This document shows positions 1 to 7,876 of a DNA stretch of 55,565 nucleotides, piece by piece (the first letter of the stretch is position 1; each line of letters begins with the position of its first letter). A program made the translations under genes and the position numbers. Source of the stretch: Desulfobulbaceae bacterium (GTDB taxonomy: Bacteria > Desulfobacterota > Desulfobulbia > Desulfobulbales > Desulfobulbaceae); contig WFZC01000278.1 of the NCBI GenBank assembly GCA_015489765.1, forward strand, positions 1 to 55,565, written 5' to 3'. The notes under the pieces were generated by a model, which saw only the letters and a list, made by a program, of their open reading frames with translations, made no database searches and had not been told where the DNA came from.

Positions 1-47
1 ATGATGTGCTGCCCTGGGGGCCGGGCATGAAGCTCCAGATCAAATGA
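1..47 (+). CDS. C-terminal end of an upstream gene (partial)
   Basis: The third frame is open from the window edge and reads DVLPWGPGMKLQIK before TGA at 45-47, followed at once by an in-frame-independent TAA. Only 14 residues are visible, so no function can be given. It ends 21 bases before the next start codon, so the two genes may be cotranscribed. Confidence 0.4.
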   Translation, partial: DVLPWGPGMKLQIK

Positions 48-68
48 TAAATCTCAAGGAGGATTACC

Positions 69-1820
69 ATGACAGGTCGTCAACTATGTATCATCTCGGT
101 TTGTATTTTCATCCTTGCCGGTTGCTCAACTTCCGGCGAACAATCAACAAAAAACAATCCAGGCGAAACCGGGTCGGTCAAGGTCCCTGTTCACATGGAA
201 AACAGATCCGTTGCCGACAAGACAGCGCTGCCGGCAGGAAAAATCCGGCAAGGCAAGGTGGCAAAAATGCAGGTAAAAAGCATGCCGGGTGCATATCACC
301 CCATATTGAGTCGAACAATGATTGTCCCGGAAGAAGGCATGTGGAGACCGCCGGCCTGGAACAGGGAATCCTACAATGCAATGACGGAAAACGGATTTAT
401 TGCCACCAGCAATGATCCCCTTTCCACCTTTTCCATTGATGTGGATACCGCATCGTACAGTAATATCAGACGATTTATCAACCAGGGCACCCTGCCGCCT
501 GCCGGGGCAGTCCGGATCGAGGAGATGGTCAATTATTTTCATTATTCCTATCCAGAACCAGTCGGCAAGGATCCGGTTTCCATCACCAGCGAGGTTGGAC
601 CATGCCCATGGAAAAAGGGCCATAAACTTGTTCGTATCGGTATAAAGGCCAAAAATATCGCAAAGGACAAGCTCCCGCCCTCCAACCTGGTCTTTCTGAT
701 AGATGTCTCTGGCTCCATGACCGCGGCCAACAAGCTGCCGCTGTTCAAAAAGGCCATGAAAATGCTTGTTCGACAGCTGGACAAGGATGACCGGGTCAGC
801 ATGGTCGTCTATGCGGGCATGGACAGGGTCGTCTTACCTCCCACTGCCGGCAATAACCAGAAAAAAATCATGGCCGCCATCGATGCCCTGGGCGCAGGCG
901 GTTCCACCCACGCATCCAGCGGTATAATCACCGCCTACAAGCTGGCCCAACAGGTCTATATGCCGGGGGGCAATAACCGAATCATCCTGGCCTCGGACGG
1001 AGACTTCAACGTCGGCATTACCAGCAGGGGTGAGTTGCAACGACTCATCGAAGAAAAAAGAAAATCCGGCATCTATCTCACCGTTCTCGGATTTGGCATG
1101 GGCAATTATCACGACGACACCATGGAAATTCTGGCGGACAAGGGAAACGGCAATTACGCTTATATCGACAACCTGCTGGAGGCCAAGAAGGTCATGGTCA
1201 AGGAGATGAGCGGTACCATGTTTACCCTGGCCAGGGACGTTAAGTTGCAGATAGAATTTAACCCGGCTAAGGTTGCCGCTTACCGGCTCGTTGGTTACGA
1301 AAACAGGGCCCTGGCCGATGAGGATTTCAATAACGACAGCAAAGATGCCGGAGAAATTGGGGTTGGCCACACGGTCACCGCCCTGTATGAAGTGATTCCA
1401 GCTGGAAGCAATGATGTGCCATCGGTTGATCCCCTGAAATACCAAAATATAACCAAAACAACACAGACAAAATATCAAAACGAAATCATGACCATCAAAC
1501 TGCGGTACAAACCTCTCGACAAGACCAAATCCGTTCTCATGAGCAAAATCGTCAAGGACAGGTCAACATCGCTTGCCCGAACAAGTGATGACTTCCGTTT
1601 CGCCGCTGCTGTCGCCGCCTTCGGCATGATTCTCGAACATTCACAATTTCTGGACAATTTCGATTATTCCCAGGTGCTCACCCTGGCAAAGAAGGCAAAA
1701 GGCACCGATGACGAGGGATACCGGGCGGAATTCATCCGGCTGGCCGAAACAGCTGATTTACTGAGCAAATCCACCAGGCCAACACAAGCGGGCAACACCG
1801 TGCAAGGCCTGCGCAGGTAA
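69..1820 (+). CDS. VWA-domain lipoprotein of the YfbK type
   Basis: The 583-residue product starts with a lipoprotein signal ending in the lipobox LAGC (Cys19), so it should be lipid-anchored in the envelope. Residues about 115-165 match the von Willebrand N-terminal domain (FSIDVDTASYSNIRRF), a VWA domain follows with the metal-ion-binding MIDAS motif DVSGS near residue 213, and the last ~180 residues match the DUF3520-type C-terminus ending RLAETADLL. This order and length are those of E. coli YfbK. The family is thought to bind protein ligands through a metal, but its role is unknown. AAGGAGG at 57-63 supports the ATG at 69. Family assignment is firm; function is not. Confidence 0.9.
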   Translation: MTGRQLCIISVCIFILAGCSTSGEQSTKNNPGETGSVKVPVHMENRSVADKTALPAGKIRQGKVAKMQVKSMPGAYHPILSRTMIVPEEGMWRPPAWNRESYNAMTENGFIATSNDPLSTFSIDVDTASYSNIRRFINQGTLPPAGAVRIEEMVNYFHYSYPEPVGKDPVSITSEVGPCPWKKGHKLVRIGIKAKNIAKDKLPPSNLVFLIDVSGSMTAANKLPLFKKAMKMLVRQLDKDDRVSMVVYAGMDRVVLPPTAGNNQKKIMAAIDALGAGGSTHASSGIITAYKLAQQVYMPGGNNRIILASDGDFNVGITSRGELQRLIEEKRKSGIYLTVLGFGMGNYHDDTMEILADKGNGNYAYIDNLLEAKKVMVKEMSGTMFTLARDVKLQIEFNPAKVAAYRLVGYENRALADEDFNNDSKDAGEIGVGHTVTALYEVIPAGSNDVPSVDPLKYQNITKTTQTKYQNEIMTIKLRYKPLDKTKSVLMSKIVKDRSTSLARTSDDFRFAAAVAAFGMILEHSQFLDNFDYSQVLTLAKKAKGTDDEGYRAEFIRLAETADLLSKSTRPTQAGNTVQGLRR

Positions 1821-1857
1821 ACGACCGCAAACGCAATACCGATATATTACATCTGAA

Positions 1858-1897
1858 CCGTAAAGATCCGGACGGAAGACTGCCCGGATCTTTACGG
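1858..1897. terminator. 14-bp perfect inverted repeat between convergent genes
   Basis: The arms CCGTAAAGATCCGG (1858-1871) and CCGGATCTTTACGG (1884-1897) pair perfectly around a 12-base loop. The hairpin lies 37 bases after the VWA gene stop and 10 bases beyond the stop of the possible minus-strand gene at 1907. There is only a short T run after it (TTTT near 1905), so it may be a weak or bidirectional terminator, or a cruciform site. Confidence 0.5.
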
Positions 1898-1906
1898 ACA
1901 ACCGTT

Positions 1907-2266
1907 TTATGAATAGCAAACCTCTTCCCTTCCCTGCCGAAAATCAGGCACTGAATTATCAAAACCCTTGCCAGGCTCTGCACTCCCGGCCCACAACCAG
2001 ATGGGAAGATTTTTCTGATCGGGCAGACAGCCGAAAAAACGGGCCGCCAGGATGGCAAAACAAAACTGCTCCCTGGTAAGCCGGGCAACAGGCGTTTTGC
2101 CGCTGATAAAACACTCCCGGCGGCCATCACTGCTGACAAAAAGCCGGTTTCCTTTCTTTTTCATAATACTATCACGTAAAAAACTGACGGAACAAAGTTT
2201 TAATTTTCCGTTTTTCCGCAGTGAAAACCCGAACATTGTCCGTCGTACTATCATCTTGTACTGCAT
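1907..2266 (-). CDS. possible small hypothetical protein
   Basis: A 119-residue reading frame fills most of the spacer between the VWA and WYL genes on the opposite strand. Its ATG at 2266 is preceded at good spacing by AGAGGAGG, and a perfect hairpin sits just past its stop. The product is basic and Cys-containing, with a hydrophobic stretch FCFAILAARFFGCL near residue 75. I recognise no family. It runs divergent from the WYL gene and convergent with the VWA gene. The ribosome site and hairpin argue for a real gene; lack of any recognisable motif argues against. Confidence 0.35.
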   Translation of the reverse strand: MQYKMIVRRTMFGFSLRKNGKLKLCSVSFLRDSIMKKKGNRLFVSSDGRRECFISGKTPVARLTREQFCFAILAARFFGCLPDQKNLPIWLWAGSAEPGKGFDNSVPDFRQGREEVCYS

Positions 2267-2338
2267 AACAACCTCCTCTGGCAAACATGAAAATCCCATA
2301 TTTTCAGCAGGGCAACCTGTCCCTTCTCATTATTTTCC

Positions 2339-2375
2339 TTGACTCTACCAGAGGTGACCTGTCATATAGTGACAG
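2339..2375 (+). promoter_or_regulatory. promoter with overlapping dyad ahead of the WYL gene
   Basis: TTGACT (2339-2344) could serve as a -35 box, with TATAGT (2365-2370, 20 bases away) or TCATAT (2362-2367, 17 bases away) as the -10. The dyad CTGTCA-TATAG-TGACAG (2359-2375) covers the -10 positions, about 95 bases before the WYL gene start. Such a site would suit repression by a dimeric regulator, possibly the WYL protein itself. The dyad is seen; the binding partner is inference. Confidence 0.45.
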
Positions 2376-2470
2376 TCCTGTCGTTTTTTTATTTTTTTTC
2401 CTTTTCTCATCCCAGAGCATGGTGAGACAACGCACCGAACTATCCCTACAAAACAAACCAGTGCCAGCAA

Positions 2471-3409
2471 ATGTCACTCCTTGAACGTATCTATTTTTTC
2501 CATGGCCGAATCCGCGCCGGTCGCTACCCAAACACCAGCCACCTGATCAGTGAATTTGAAATTTCACAGGCCACTGCCCATCGGGATATTGCCTACCTGC
2601 GCGAGCGGTTGCTGGCGCCGCTCCAGTTTGATACAAAAAAAAACGGTTTTTATTACACCAGGGATGATTTTCGCCTTCCCTTTGAAAACAGCCCGGCCAT
2701 GACCATGATTCTCGGTCTTCTCGGCAACATGGCCGAAGAAACAGGCCTAAGCGAACTTCCCGAACTTGCCGGAATCAAACAGCATCTGAGGGAAGCCCTT
2801 TTTCCGGGCCAGCGCAACATGGCTGATCTGATCTACTGTGAATGGGTGGAAAAGGAACTGATCAACAGTGGGATATTTGCCACTGTGCTGGACGCTCTCA
2901 GGGAACAACAGCAGCTGCAGTTGACCTATCGCGCCGGAACCGGCTGCATAAGCAGGCGCAAGGTCGAGCCCCTGAAACTGGTCAATTACCAGGGCCGCTG
3001 GTATCTGCTGGCCTGGTGCCTGACCAAAAACGACCGCCGCATGTTCCACCTGGCCCGCATGCAGGATGCCCGCCAGCTCCAGGTACCGGTAACCAAACAT
3101 CATCAGGCCGACATCGATGACTGGCTGCAGGCAAGTTTCGGCATCTTCAAGGGGCCGGCCACCTCCAGGGCCACCATCCGATTCACCGGCACCGCGGCCG
3201 AGATCGTCCGCCATCAGATATGGCACGAGCAACAGGAAATCGAAAAGGAAAAAAACGGGATCCGCCTTACCCTGCCCATTGCCGATGACCGGGAACTGAT
3301 CATGAAGGTGTTGCAATTCGGCGCCCGGGCGGAAATACTCCGTCCGAAAAAACTGCGGCAGCGACTTGCCGCAGAAATAGGCCAGATGGCTGAAAATTAC
3401 AGAGATTAG
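2471..3409 (+). CDS. WYL-domain transcriptional regulator
   Basis: The 312-residue protein has an N-terminal helix-turn-helix (about residues 1-60, with SQATAHRDIAYLRERL as recognition segment), a WYL domain around residues 140-205 containing WYLLAW, and a C-terminal WCX-type extension. This is the YafY/PafC architecture: DNA-binding regulators whose WYL domain senses a ligand, often nucleic acid or nucleotide. No strong ribosome site precedes ATG 2471, so the start is the weakest point. It is followed 60 bases later by the GlmU-like gene. Target genes are not shown by the sequence; autoregulation through the dyad at 2359-2375 is possible. Confidence 0.85.
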   Translation: MSLLERIYFFHGRIRAGRYPNTSHLISEFEISQATAHRDIAYLRERLLAPLQFDTKKNGFYYTRDDFRLPFENSPAMTMILGLLGNMAEETGLSELPELAGIKQHLREALFPGQRNMADLIYCEWVEKELINSGIFATVLDALREQQQLQLTYRAGTGCISRRKVEPLKLVNYQGRWYLLAWCLTKNDRRMFHLARMQDARQLQVPVTKHHQADIDDWLQASFGIFKGPATSRATIRFTGTAAEIVRHQIWHEQQEIEKEKNGIRLTLPIADDRELIMKVLQFGARAEILRPKKLRQRLAAEIGQMAENYRD

Positions 3410-3469
3410 CGCCTTACTTGGGTTGTGGGCAAAGCTCACCTTATAGAAACAGTCAGACAGGAAAATATT

Positions 3470-4480
3470 ATGCACAACCAGACCATCGCCGTTGTCCTTG
3501 CCGCCGGCAAAGGAACCCGCATGAAATCGGACCGCGCCAAGGTCCTGCACGAGGTCTTTTTCAAGCCCATGCTCCACCATGTCCTTGATGCGGTTATCGG
3601 GGCCGATATTGAACGGATTGCCGTTATTGCCGGTCATCAGAGGGAAAGGGTCCTTGCCGCCATTGATCAGTATGCCCATCTGCCCGTTATCCAGCAGGAA
3701 CAGCTCGGCACCGGCCATGCCGTACTCTGCACCAAAAAGGCCTGTGAAGAGAGCCGCCAGGTCATGATCCTCTGCGGTGACACCCCGCTTATCCGCTCCG
3801 AAACCCTGCGAGAAATGCTCGATGAACACCAGAAGAGCGGCGCAACCGTCACCCTCATGACCACCGTACTTGATGATCCCTTCGGATACGGCCGCGTTAT
3901 CTGTGATCAGGAAGGCAATATCAGCAGCATTGTCGAGCAGAAAGACGCCACCGACGAGCAGCGGCAGATACGGGAGATCAATACCGGCATCTATCTTGTT
4001 GAACGGTCATTTCTCTTTGCCGCCCTGCAGCAGGTGGGCACTGACAACAGCCAGGGAGAGGTATACTTGACCGATATTATAGAAATTGCCGGCAGGCAGG
4101 GACATGCGGTCCATAAATTTTTCCACCCCCATGCCATTGATGTCCTTGGCGTCAATTCCAGGATTGAACTGGCCCAGGCCCATGCGGAGCTGCAAATGCG
4201 TCATAACCGTACCGTCATGCTGAACGGGGTGACCATGTACTCGCCGGAAACCATTCTCCTAGACCCGGCAACCAATATCAACCGAGACACCATCATCTAT
4301 GCAGGTGTCCAGGTGACCGGCAACTCAACCATCGGCCGCAACACCCGGCTGGAAACAGGGGTGGTCCTGCAGAAATGCACACTGGGTGACCATGCCGTCA
4401 TCGGGGCGCACAGTGTTTTGCATAACTGTACGGTGGAGGCGGAAGAACACATCCCTCCCCTGACCTACAAGGTGGGCTGA
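3470..4480 (+). CDS. GlmU-like sugar-nucleotide uridylyltransferase with truncated hexapeptide domain
   Basis: The N-terminal ~230 residues match the GlmU uridylyltransferase fold: LAAGKGTRMKS nucleotide loop at about residues 11-21, CGDTPL near residue 102, and NTGIYLVE. The C-terminal left-handed beta-helix has only a few hexapeptide turns (residues about 250-336) and stops well short of the ~456 residues of full GlmU, so the acetyltransferase active-site region is absent. It probably makes UDP-GlcNAc or a related UDP-sugar from UTP, with acetylation done elsewhere. ATG 3470 was chosen over upstream alternatives because the conserved fold begins there and CAGGAA precedes it. The stop is 4 bases from thiF, so they are probably cotranscribed. 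Confidence 0.8.
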   Translation: MHNQTIAVVLAAGKGTRMKSDRAKVLHEVFFKPMLHHVLDAVIGADIERIAVIAGHQRERVLAAIDQYAHLPVIQQEQLGTGHAVLCTKKACEESRQVMILCGDTPLIRSETLREMLDEHQKSGATVTLMTTVLDDPFGYGRVICDQEGNISSIVEQKDATDEQRQIREINTGIYLVERSFLFAALQQVGTDNSQGEVYLTDIIEIAGRQGHAVHKFFHPHAIDVLGVNSRIELAQAHAELQMRHNRTVMLNGVTMYSPETILLDPATNINRDTIIYAGVQVTGNSTIGRNTRLETGVVLQKCTLGDHAVIGAHSVLHNCTVEAEEHIPPLTYKVG

Positions 4481-4484
4481 AGCC

Positions 4485-5291
4485 ATGCTGAAAGTCAATG
4501 AGCGTGATTACCCGTTTACAGAGGGAATGCGGTTGGGAGAGCTTGCCGACCGGCTGAAACCGGGCGCCGATATACTGGTACTCAACGGCGCGTCCGCCTC
4601 CAGGGACTCCTTGCTCCAGGACGGCGACATCTGCTCCTTGATAAAAATCGGTGAAATTCCCTCGGCCCTTGATATGCAACATACCCTTGAGGCCAGACAC
4701 GGCCGGGAAGTACAACGCCGGTTCAGAGAGGCCACTGTCGGCATCATGGGGATCGGCGGCCTGGGATCGGCGGTAGCGCTCAGTCTTGCCAAAATCGGTA
4801 TCGGCAGGCTGATTCTTGCCGACCATGACGTGGTGGTGCTCAGTAATATTCACCGCCAGCACTTTTTCATCGACCAGATCGGTATAAAAAAAACCGTTGC
4901 CCTGAAAAAAACACTGGTTCGGGTCAATCCATTTGTTAGTATTACGGCCCTGGATATCAAGCTCACCGAAAAAAATATTCCCAAACTGTTTGGGGATGTC
5001 GATGTGCTGGTGGAATGTTTCGATGATCCGGCAATGAAGGCACAGGCCCTGCGGACCGCCTTGCAGCACCTGCCGGAAACCGGCTATATCGGCGCCTCCG
5101 GGGTGGCCGGATATGGCGACGCCAACACCATAGCCTGCCGGAAAATAACGGACAGGGTATTTCTCGTTGGTGACGGCGCCTCGGATGCACGGGACAGCTC
5201 CGGTCTCTTTGCGCCAAGGGTCGGCGTTGCCGCCCACCACCAGGCCAACCAGGTCGTGCGTTTGATTCTTGGTCTGAACGAGGACGAGTAA
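4485..5291 (+). CDS. thiF: ThiS adenylyltransferase ThiF with N-terminal ThiS-like domain
   Basis: The C-terminal two-thirds is an E1-like Rossmann fold: the nucleotide loop GIGGLG sits at residues 89-94, the acidic segment ADHDVVVLSN at 112-121, and NIHRQHF follows. It should adenylate the C-terminal glycine of ThiS so that sulfur can be attached for thiazole synthesis. The first ~60 residues look like a beta-grasp ThiS-type domain but have no Gly-Gly end, so this part is probably structural or regulatory. The zinc CxxC pairs of E. coli ThiF are absent, which fits the shorter second ThiF family. thiS, thiG and thiH follow after a repeat element. Confidence 0.88.
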   Translation: MLKVNERDYPFTEGMRLGELADRLKPGADILVLNGASASRDSLLQDGDICSLIKIGEIPSALDMQHTLEARHGREVQRRFREATVGIMGIGGLGSAVALSLAKIGIGRLILADHDVVVLSNIHRQHFFIDQIGIKKTVALKKTLVRVNPFVSITALDIKLTEKNIPKLFGDVDVLVECFDDPAMKAQALRTALQHLPETGYIGASGVAGYGDANTIACRKITDRVFLVGDGASDARDSSGLFAPRVGVAAHHQANQVVRLILGLNEDE

Positions 5292-5677
5292 CACTTCCAC
5301 CGGCGCGCCCTGCCATTTTCAGCACTTTCTGTTTTGATGAACTCGTAAAAAGTCCGTACAATGCTTAAAGATGGCTAAGTAAAAACACAGATATACAGGT
5401 AAGCGGAGCGTAGCGGAGACTCCGAGGAGTAGTGTTCTGTGACGGGTCTTGACTATACATGTAGTATGTCGAGAATCGTCACAGGACACACGACGCAGTA
5501 GATCGAAGTTTTTACGACGCCATCTGTTTTCAGTATTTTCTGTTTTCAGTATTGGCAACCCTCCATGTTCCGATTATGATTGATTCCCCTTGCCAGGGAA
5601 AAAATTTTTATGGAAAAAACAGTTCATTTCTCTTTTATAATGAAGCGGTCAAGCCGTTCCAACCATACCGCCTGTCC
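5292..5677. other. spacer between thiF and thiS
   Basis: About half of this spacer is the repeat element at 5336-5524. Beyond its right end the sequence carries near-tandem copies of CTGTTTTCAGTATT (about 5524-5555). No TPP riboswitch pattern and no clear promoter for thiS were found here. Nothing else is supported. Confidence 0.5.
5336..5524 (+). mobile_element. MITE-like repeat, copy 1 (189 bp)
   Basis: Left end GATGAACTCGTAAAAAGTC and the reverse complement of the right end, GATGGCGTCGTAAAAAC, form imperfect terminal inverted repeats. The element is flanked by TGTTTT at 5330-5335 and 5525-5530, consistent with target duplication. It has no coding capacity. An internal stem pairs 5432-5444 with 5477-5489. 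It is about 95 percent identical by eye to the copy at 27414 and related to the shorter copy at 16066; all three have the same orientation. It separates thiF from thiS and could affect their joint transcription. Confidence 0.85.
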
Positions 5678-5887
5678 ATGAAAAAACTGCAGATAGTGTG
5701 CAACGGACAACCACAGGAAGTACCACCCGGCACAACCCTTGCCCGGTTGCTGGAAGATTTAACCCTGCCCACGGATTCCGTTGTTGCTGAAATCAATAAA
5801 CAAATAATCGATCGTGATCAGTATGCAACCCTCAAGCTTGCCCAAGGCGACCAGGTGGAACTGATTCGTTTTGTTGGAGGAGGGTGA
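5678..5887 (+). CDS. thiS: sulfur carrier protein ThiS
   Basis: The 69-residue protein is a ubiquitin-like beta-grasp fold that ends in Val-Gly-Gly-Gly. The terminal glycine is the thiocarboxylate carrier in thiamin thiazole synthesis. The start at 5678 ([11 protein letters not shown]) was chosen because the family begins there; upstream in-frame starts would add about 40 unrelated residues. No strong ribosome site precedes it. The stop is 4 bases before the thiG ATG, and the GGAGG used by thiG lies inside the end of thiS, so translation is probably coupled. Confidence 0.9.
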   Translation: MKKLQIVCNGQPQEVPPGTTLARLLEDLTLPTDSVVAEINKQIIDRDQYATLKLAQGDQVELIRFVGGG

Positions 5888-5891
5888 ACAA

Positions 5892-6677
5892 ATGCTGACC
5901 ATAGCCGAAACGGATTTCACCTCACGTCTCTTTGTCGGTACCGGAAAATTTTCCTCGGCCGCTGTCATGGAGCGCGCCATTACCGCCTCTGAATCAGAGA
6001 TGGTGACCGTGGCGCTCAGGCGCGTTGACCTGGAAAATCCGGATGATGACATCATGACCCACCTGGACCGGGAAAAGGTGCGGTTTCTTCCCAATACCTC
6101 GGGCGCCAGAAATGCCGAAGAAGCGATCCGCCTGGCCCGCCTGGCCCGGGCCGCTGCCGGCACCCGCTGGCTGAAACTGGAAGTGACCCCGGACCCCCGT
6201 ACCCTGCTCCCTGATCCGGTGGATACCCTGAAGGCCACCGAGCAGCTTGTCAAGGAGGACTTCATCGTTCTGCCCTATATGAACGCTGATCCCATCCTTG
6301 CCCTGCGGCTGCAAGACGCGGGAGCGGCCGCCGTCATGCCCCTGGGCGCTCCCATCGGCACCAACATGGGAATCCAGACCGCCCTGCAGATAGCCATCAT
6401 CATTGAACAGGCACGGGTACCGGTGGTGGTTGACGCCGGCATCGGTGCGCCTTCCCACGCGGCCCGGGCCATGGAGATGGGCGCCGATGCGGTGCTGGTC
6501 AATACGGCCATTGCCGTGGCCGGTGATCCCGTCCGCATGGCCACAGCCTTTAAGCAGGCCGTACAGGGCGGCCGCACCGCCTTTGAGGCCAGGCTGGGCA
6601 CACGATCATCCTCGGCCCGGGCATCCTCTCCGCAGAGGGGACAGATCGGTGAGCCCCTGGACTTCATCGAAGAATAA
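5892..6677 (+). CDS. thiG: thiazole synthase ThiG
   Basis: The 262-residue TIM-barrel protein forms the thiazole ring from 1-deoxyxylulose 5-phosphate, dehydroglycine and ThiS thiocarboxylate. The Schiff-base lysine lies in WLKLEV (Lys95), and the phosphate-binding loops [20 protein letters not shown] and [11 protein letters not shown] match the family. Length is typical. ATG 5892 is preceded by GGAGG at 5876-5880; a longer frame starting with TTG inside thiS was not preferred. It is followed 5 bases later by thiH, its partner. Confidence 0.95.
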   Translation: MLTIAETDFTSRLFVGTGKFSSAAVMERAITASESEMVTVALRRVDLENPDDDIMTHLDREKVRFLPNTSGARNAEEAIRLARLARAAAGTRWLKLEVTPDPRTLLPDPVDTLKATEQLVKEDFIVLPYMNADPILALRLQDAGAAAVMPLGAPIGTNMGIQTALQIAIIIEQARVPVVVDAGIGAPSHAARAMEMGADAVLVNTAIAVAGDPVRMATAFKQAVQGGRTAFEARLGTRSSSARASSPQRGQIGEPLDFIEE

Positions 6678-6682
6678 GACCC

Positions 6683-7792
6683 ATGCAATCATCTTTTTCA
6701 ATAGGGGATTTTTCCGCGCTCTCAAGAAAGATCCGCGCAACCACCAGGGCAGAGGTTGAAACCGCACTCGGCGGCAAAACGTGTACACTCGACGACCTGG
6801 CTGCCCTGCTTTCGCCGGCGGCGGAAGAATTCCTGCCCATGATGGCTGCCCGGTCCCGCGAGTTGACGGCCCTGCGTTTCGGCAAGACCACCCAGATCTT
6901 TGCCCCCCTTTACCTGTCCAATTTTTGCATCAACCGCTGTGCCTATTGCGGATTCGCCGCCGATAACAGGATTCCGAGAAGAAAGTTGACCATTGACGAG
7001 GCCAGGCAGGAGGCGGATATCCTTAAAAAACGGGGATTCGACCATGTTCTCCTGGTCACCGGGGAAGCGCCGGCCAAGGCCGGGGTGGATTATCTCGAAG
7101 AGGTTGTCCTCTGCCTGAGAGATCAATTTGCCGCCCTTTCCATTGAAGTGCAGCCCATGGAAGAGCACGAGTACGCCCGGCTCTTCCGGGCCGGGGTTAC
7201 CGCGGTCGCCGTTTATCAGGAAACCTATGACCGCACCATTTATGACCAGGTACACTTGGCCGGGAAAAAAATGGATTACGATTATCGCCTTGCCACCCCG
7301 GCCCGGGCCGCTGCCGCCGGGATGCGGGAGATCGGGATTGGTTCCCTGCTCGGCCTGGCCGACTGGCGTGCCGAAGGACTGGCCCTGGGCACCCATCTCT
7401 CCTGGCTGAGAAAACAGTTCTGGCAGACAAACTTTACCGTCAGTTTTCCCCGGCTCAGGCCCGCTGCCGGAGCATTTGAACCGCTGGTTCAGGTCTCGGA
7501 AAAGAATCTGAGCCAGCTCATGTTTGCCCTGCGCATCTTTGATCCGGACGTGGGTCTGATCCTCTCCACCCGCGAGGAGGCCAGGTTCCGGGACGGCATG
7601 CTGGGCCTGGCGCCCACCCGGTATTCAGCCGGTTCCTGTACGGATCCGGGAGGCTATTCATCGGACAATCATGAAGGTGAACAGTTCTCGGTCGGCGATC
7701 ATCGAACCATAGATGAGGTCTGCCAGGTTATCGTCAACAAGGGCCTTGATCCGGTCTGTAAGGATTGGGACAGGGAATTTCAAATGCACTGA
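6683..7792 (+). CDS. thiH: 2-iminoacetate synthase ThiH
   Basis: This radical-SAM enzyme cleaves tyrosine to dehydroglycine for ThiG. The 4Fe-4S motif CxxxCxxC is at Cys82, Cys86 and Cys89 (NFCINRCAYCGF), and the C-terminal half carries family segments such as TNFTVSFPRLRPAAG. Its 369 residues are typical of ThiH. The use of ThiH rather than the glycine oxidase ThiO fits an anaerobe. It ends the thi group; an 84-base gap follows before the AICAR transformylase gene. Confidence 0.95.
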   Translation: MQSSFSIGDFSALSRKIRATTRAEVETALGGKTCTLDDLAALLSPAAEEFLPMMAARSRELTALRFGKTTQIFAPLYLSNFCINRCAYCGFAADNRIPRRKLTIDEARQEADILKKRGFDHVLLVTGEAPAKAGVDYLEEVVLCLRDQFAALSIEVQPMEEHEYARLFRAGVTAVAVYQETYDRTIYDQVHLAGKKMDYDYRLATPARAAAAGMREIGIGSLLGLADWRAEGLALGTHLSWLRKQFWQTNFTVSFPRLRPAAGAFEPLVQVSEKNLSQLMFALRIFDPDVGLILSTREEARFRDGMLGLAPTRYSAGSCTDPGGYSSDNHEGEQFSVGDHRTIDEVCQVIVNKGLDPVCKDWDREFQMH

Positions 7793-7876
7793 TCGACACC
7801 GTTACCGGCCGTGATGGCGTCGTAACAAGGCAAGGAAGAGAAATGGCCTGAACAACTCTACCAACGGAGCAGATTT

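Larger units (their letters stand above)
1821..2470. other. 650-base spacer before the WYL regulator
   Basis: This stretch holds the hairpin at 1858-1897, the possible minus-strand gene at 1907-2266 and the promoter/operator candidate at 2339-2375. The rest, 2267-2338 and 2376-2470, is T-rich and shows nothing further that I can support. Confidence 0.6.

Noticed and set aside
834-1478. 214-residue open frame on the minus strand
   Set aside because: It is antisense to the VWA lipoprotein gene and shows no recognisable domain.
2747-3829. 360-residue open frame on the minus strand
   Set aside because: It lies fully antisense to the WYL and GlmU-like genes, has no family motif and reflects high GC third positions of the real genes.
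4440-5900. TPP riboswitch for the thiamin genes
   Set aside because: The conserved THI-box segments were sought ahead of thiF and thiS and not found.
7813-7825. Solo end of the repeat element (GATGGCGTCGTAA)
   Set aside because: Only 13 bases match one end and no other part of the element or flanking duplication is present. It may be a remnant or chance.
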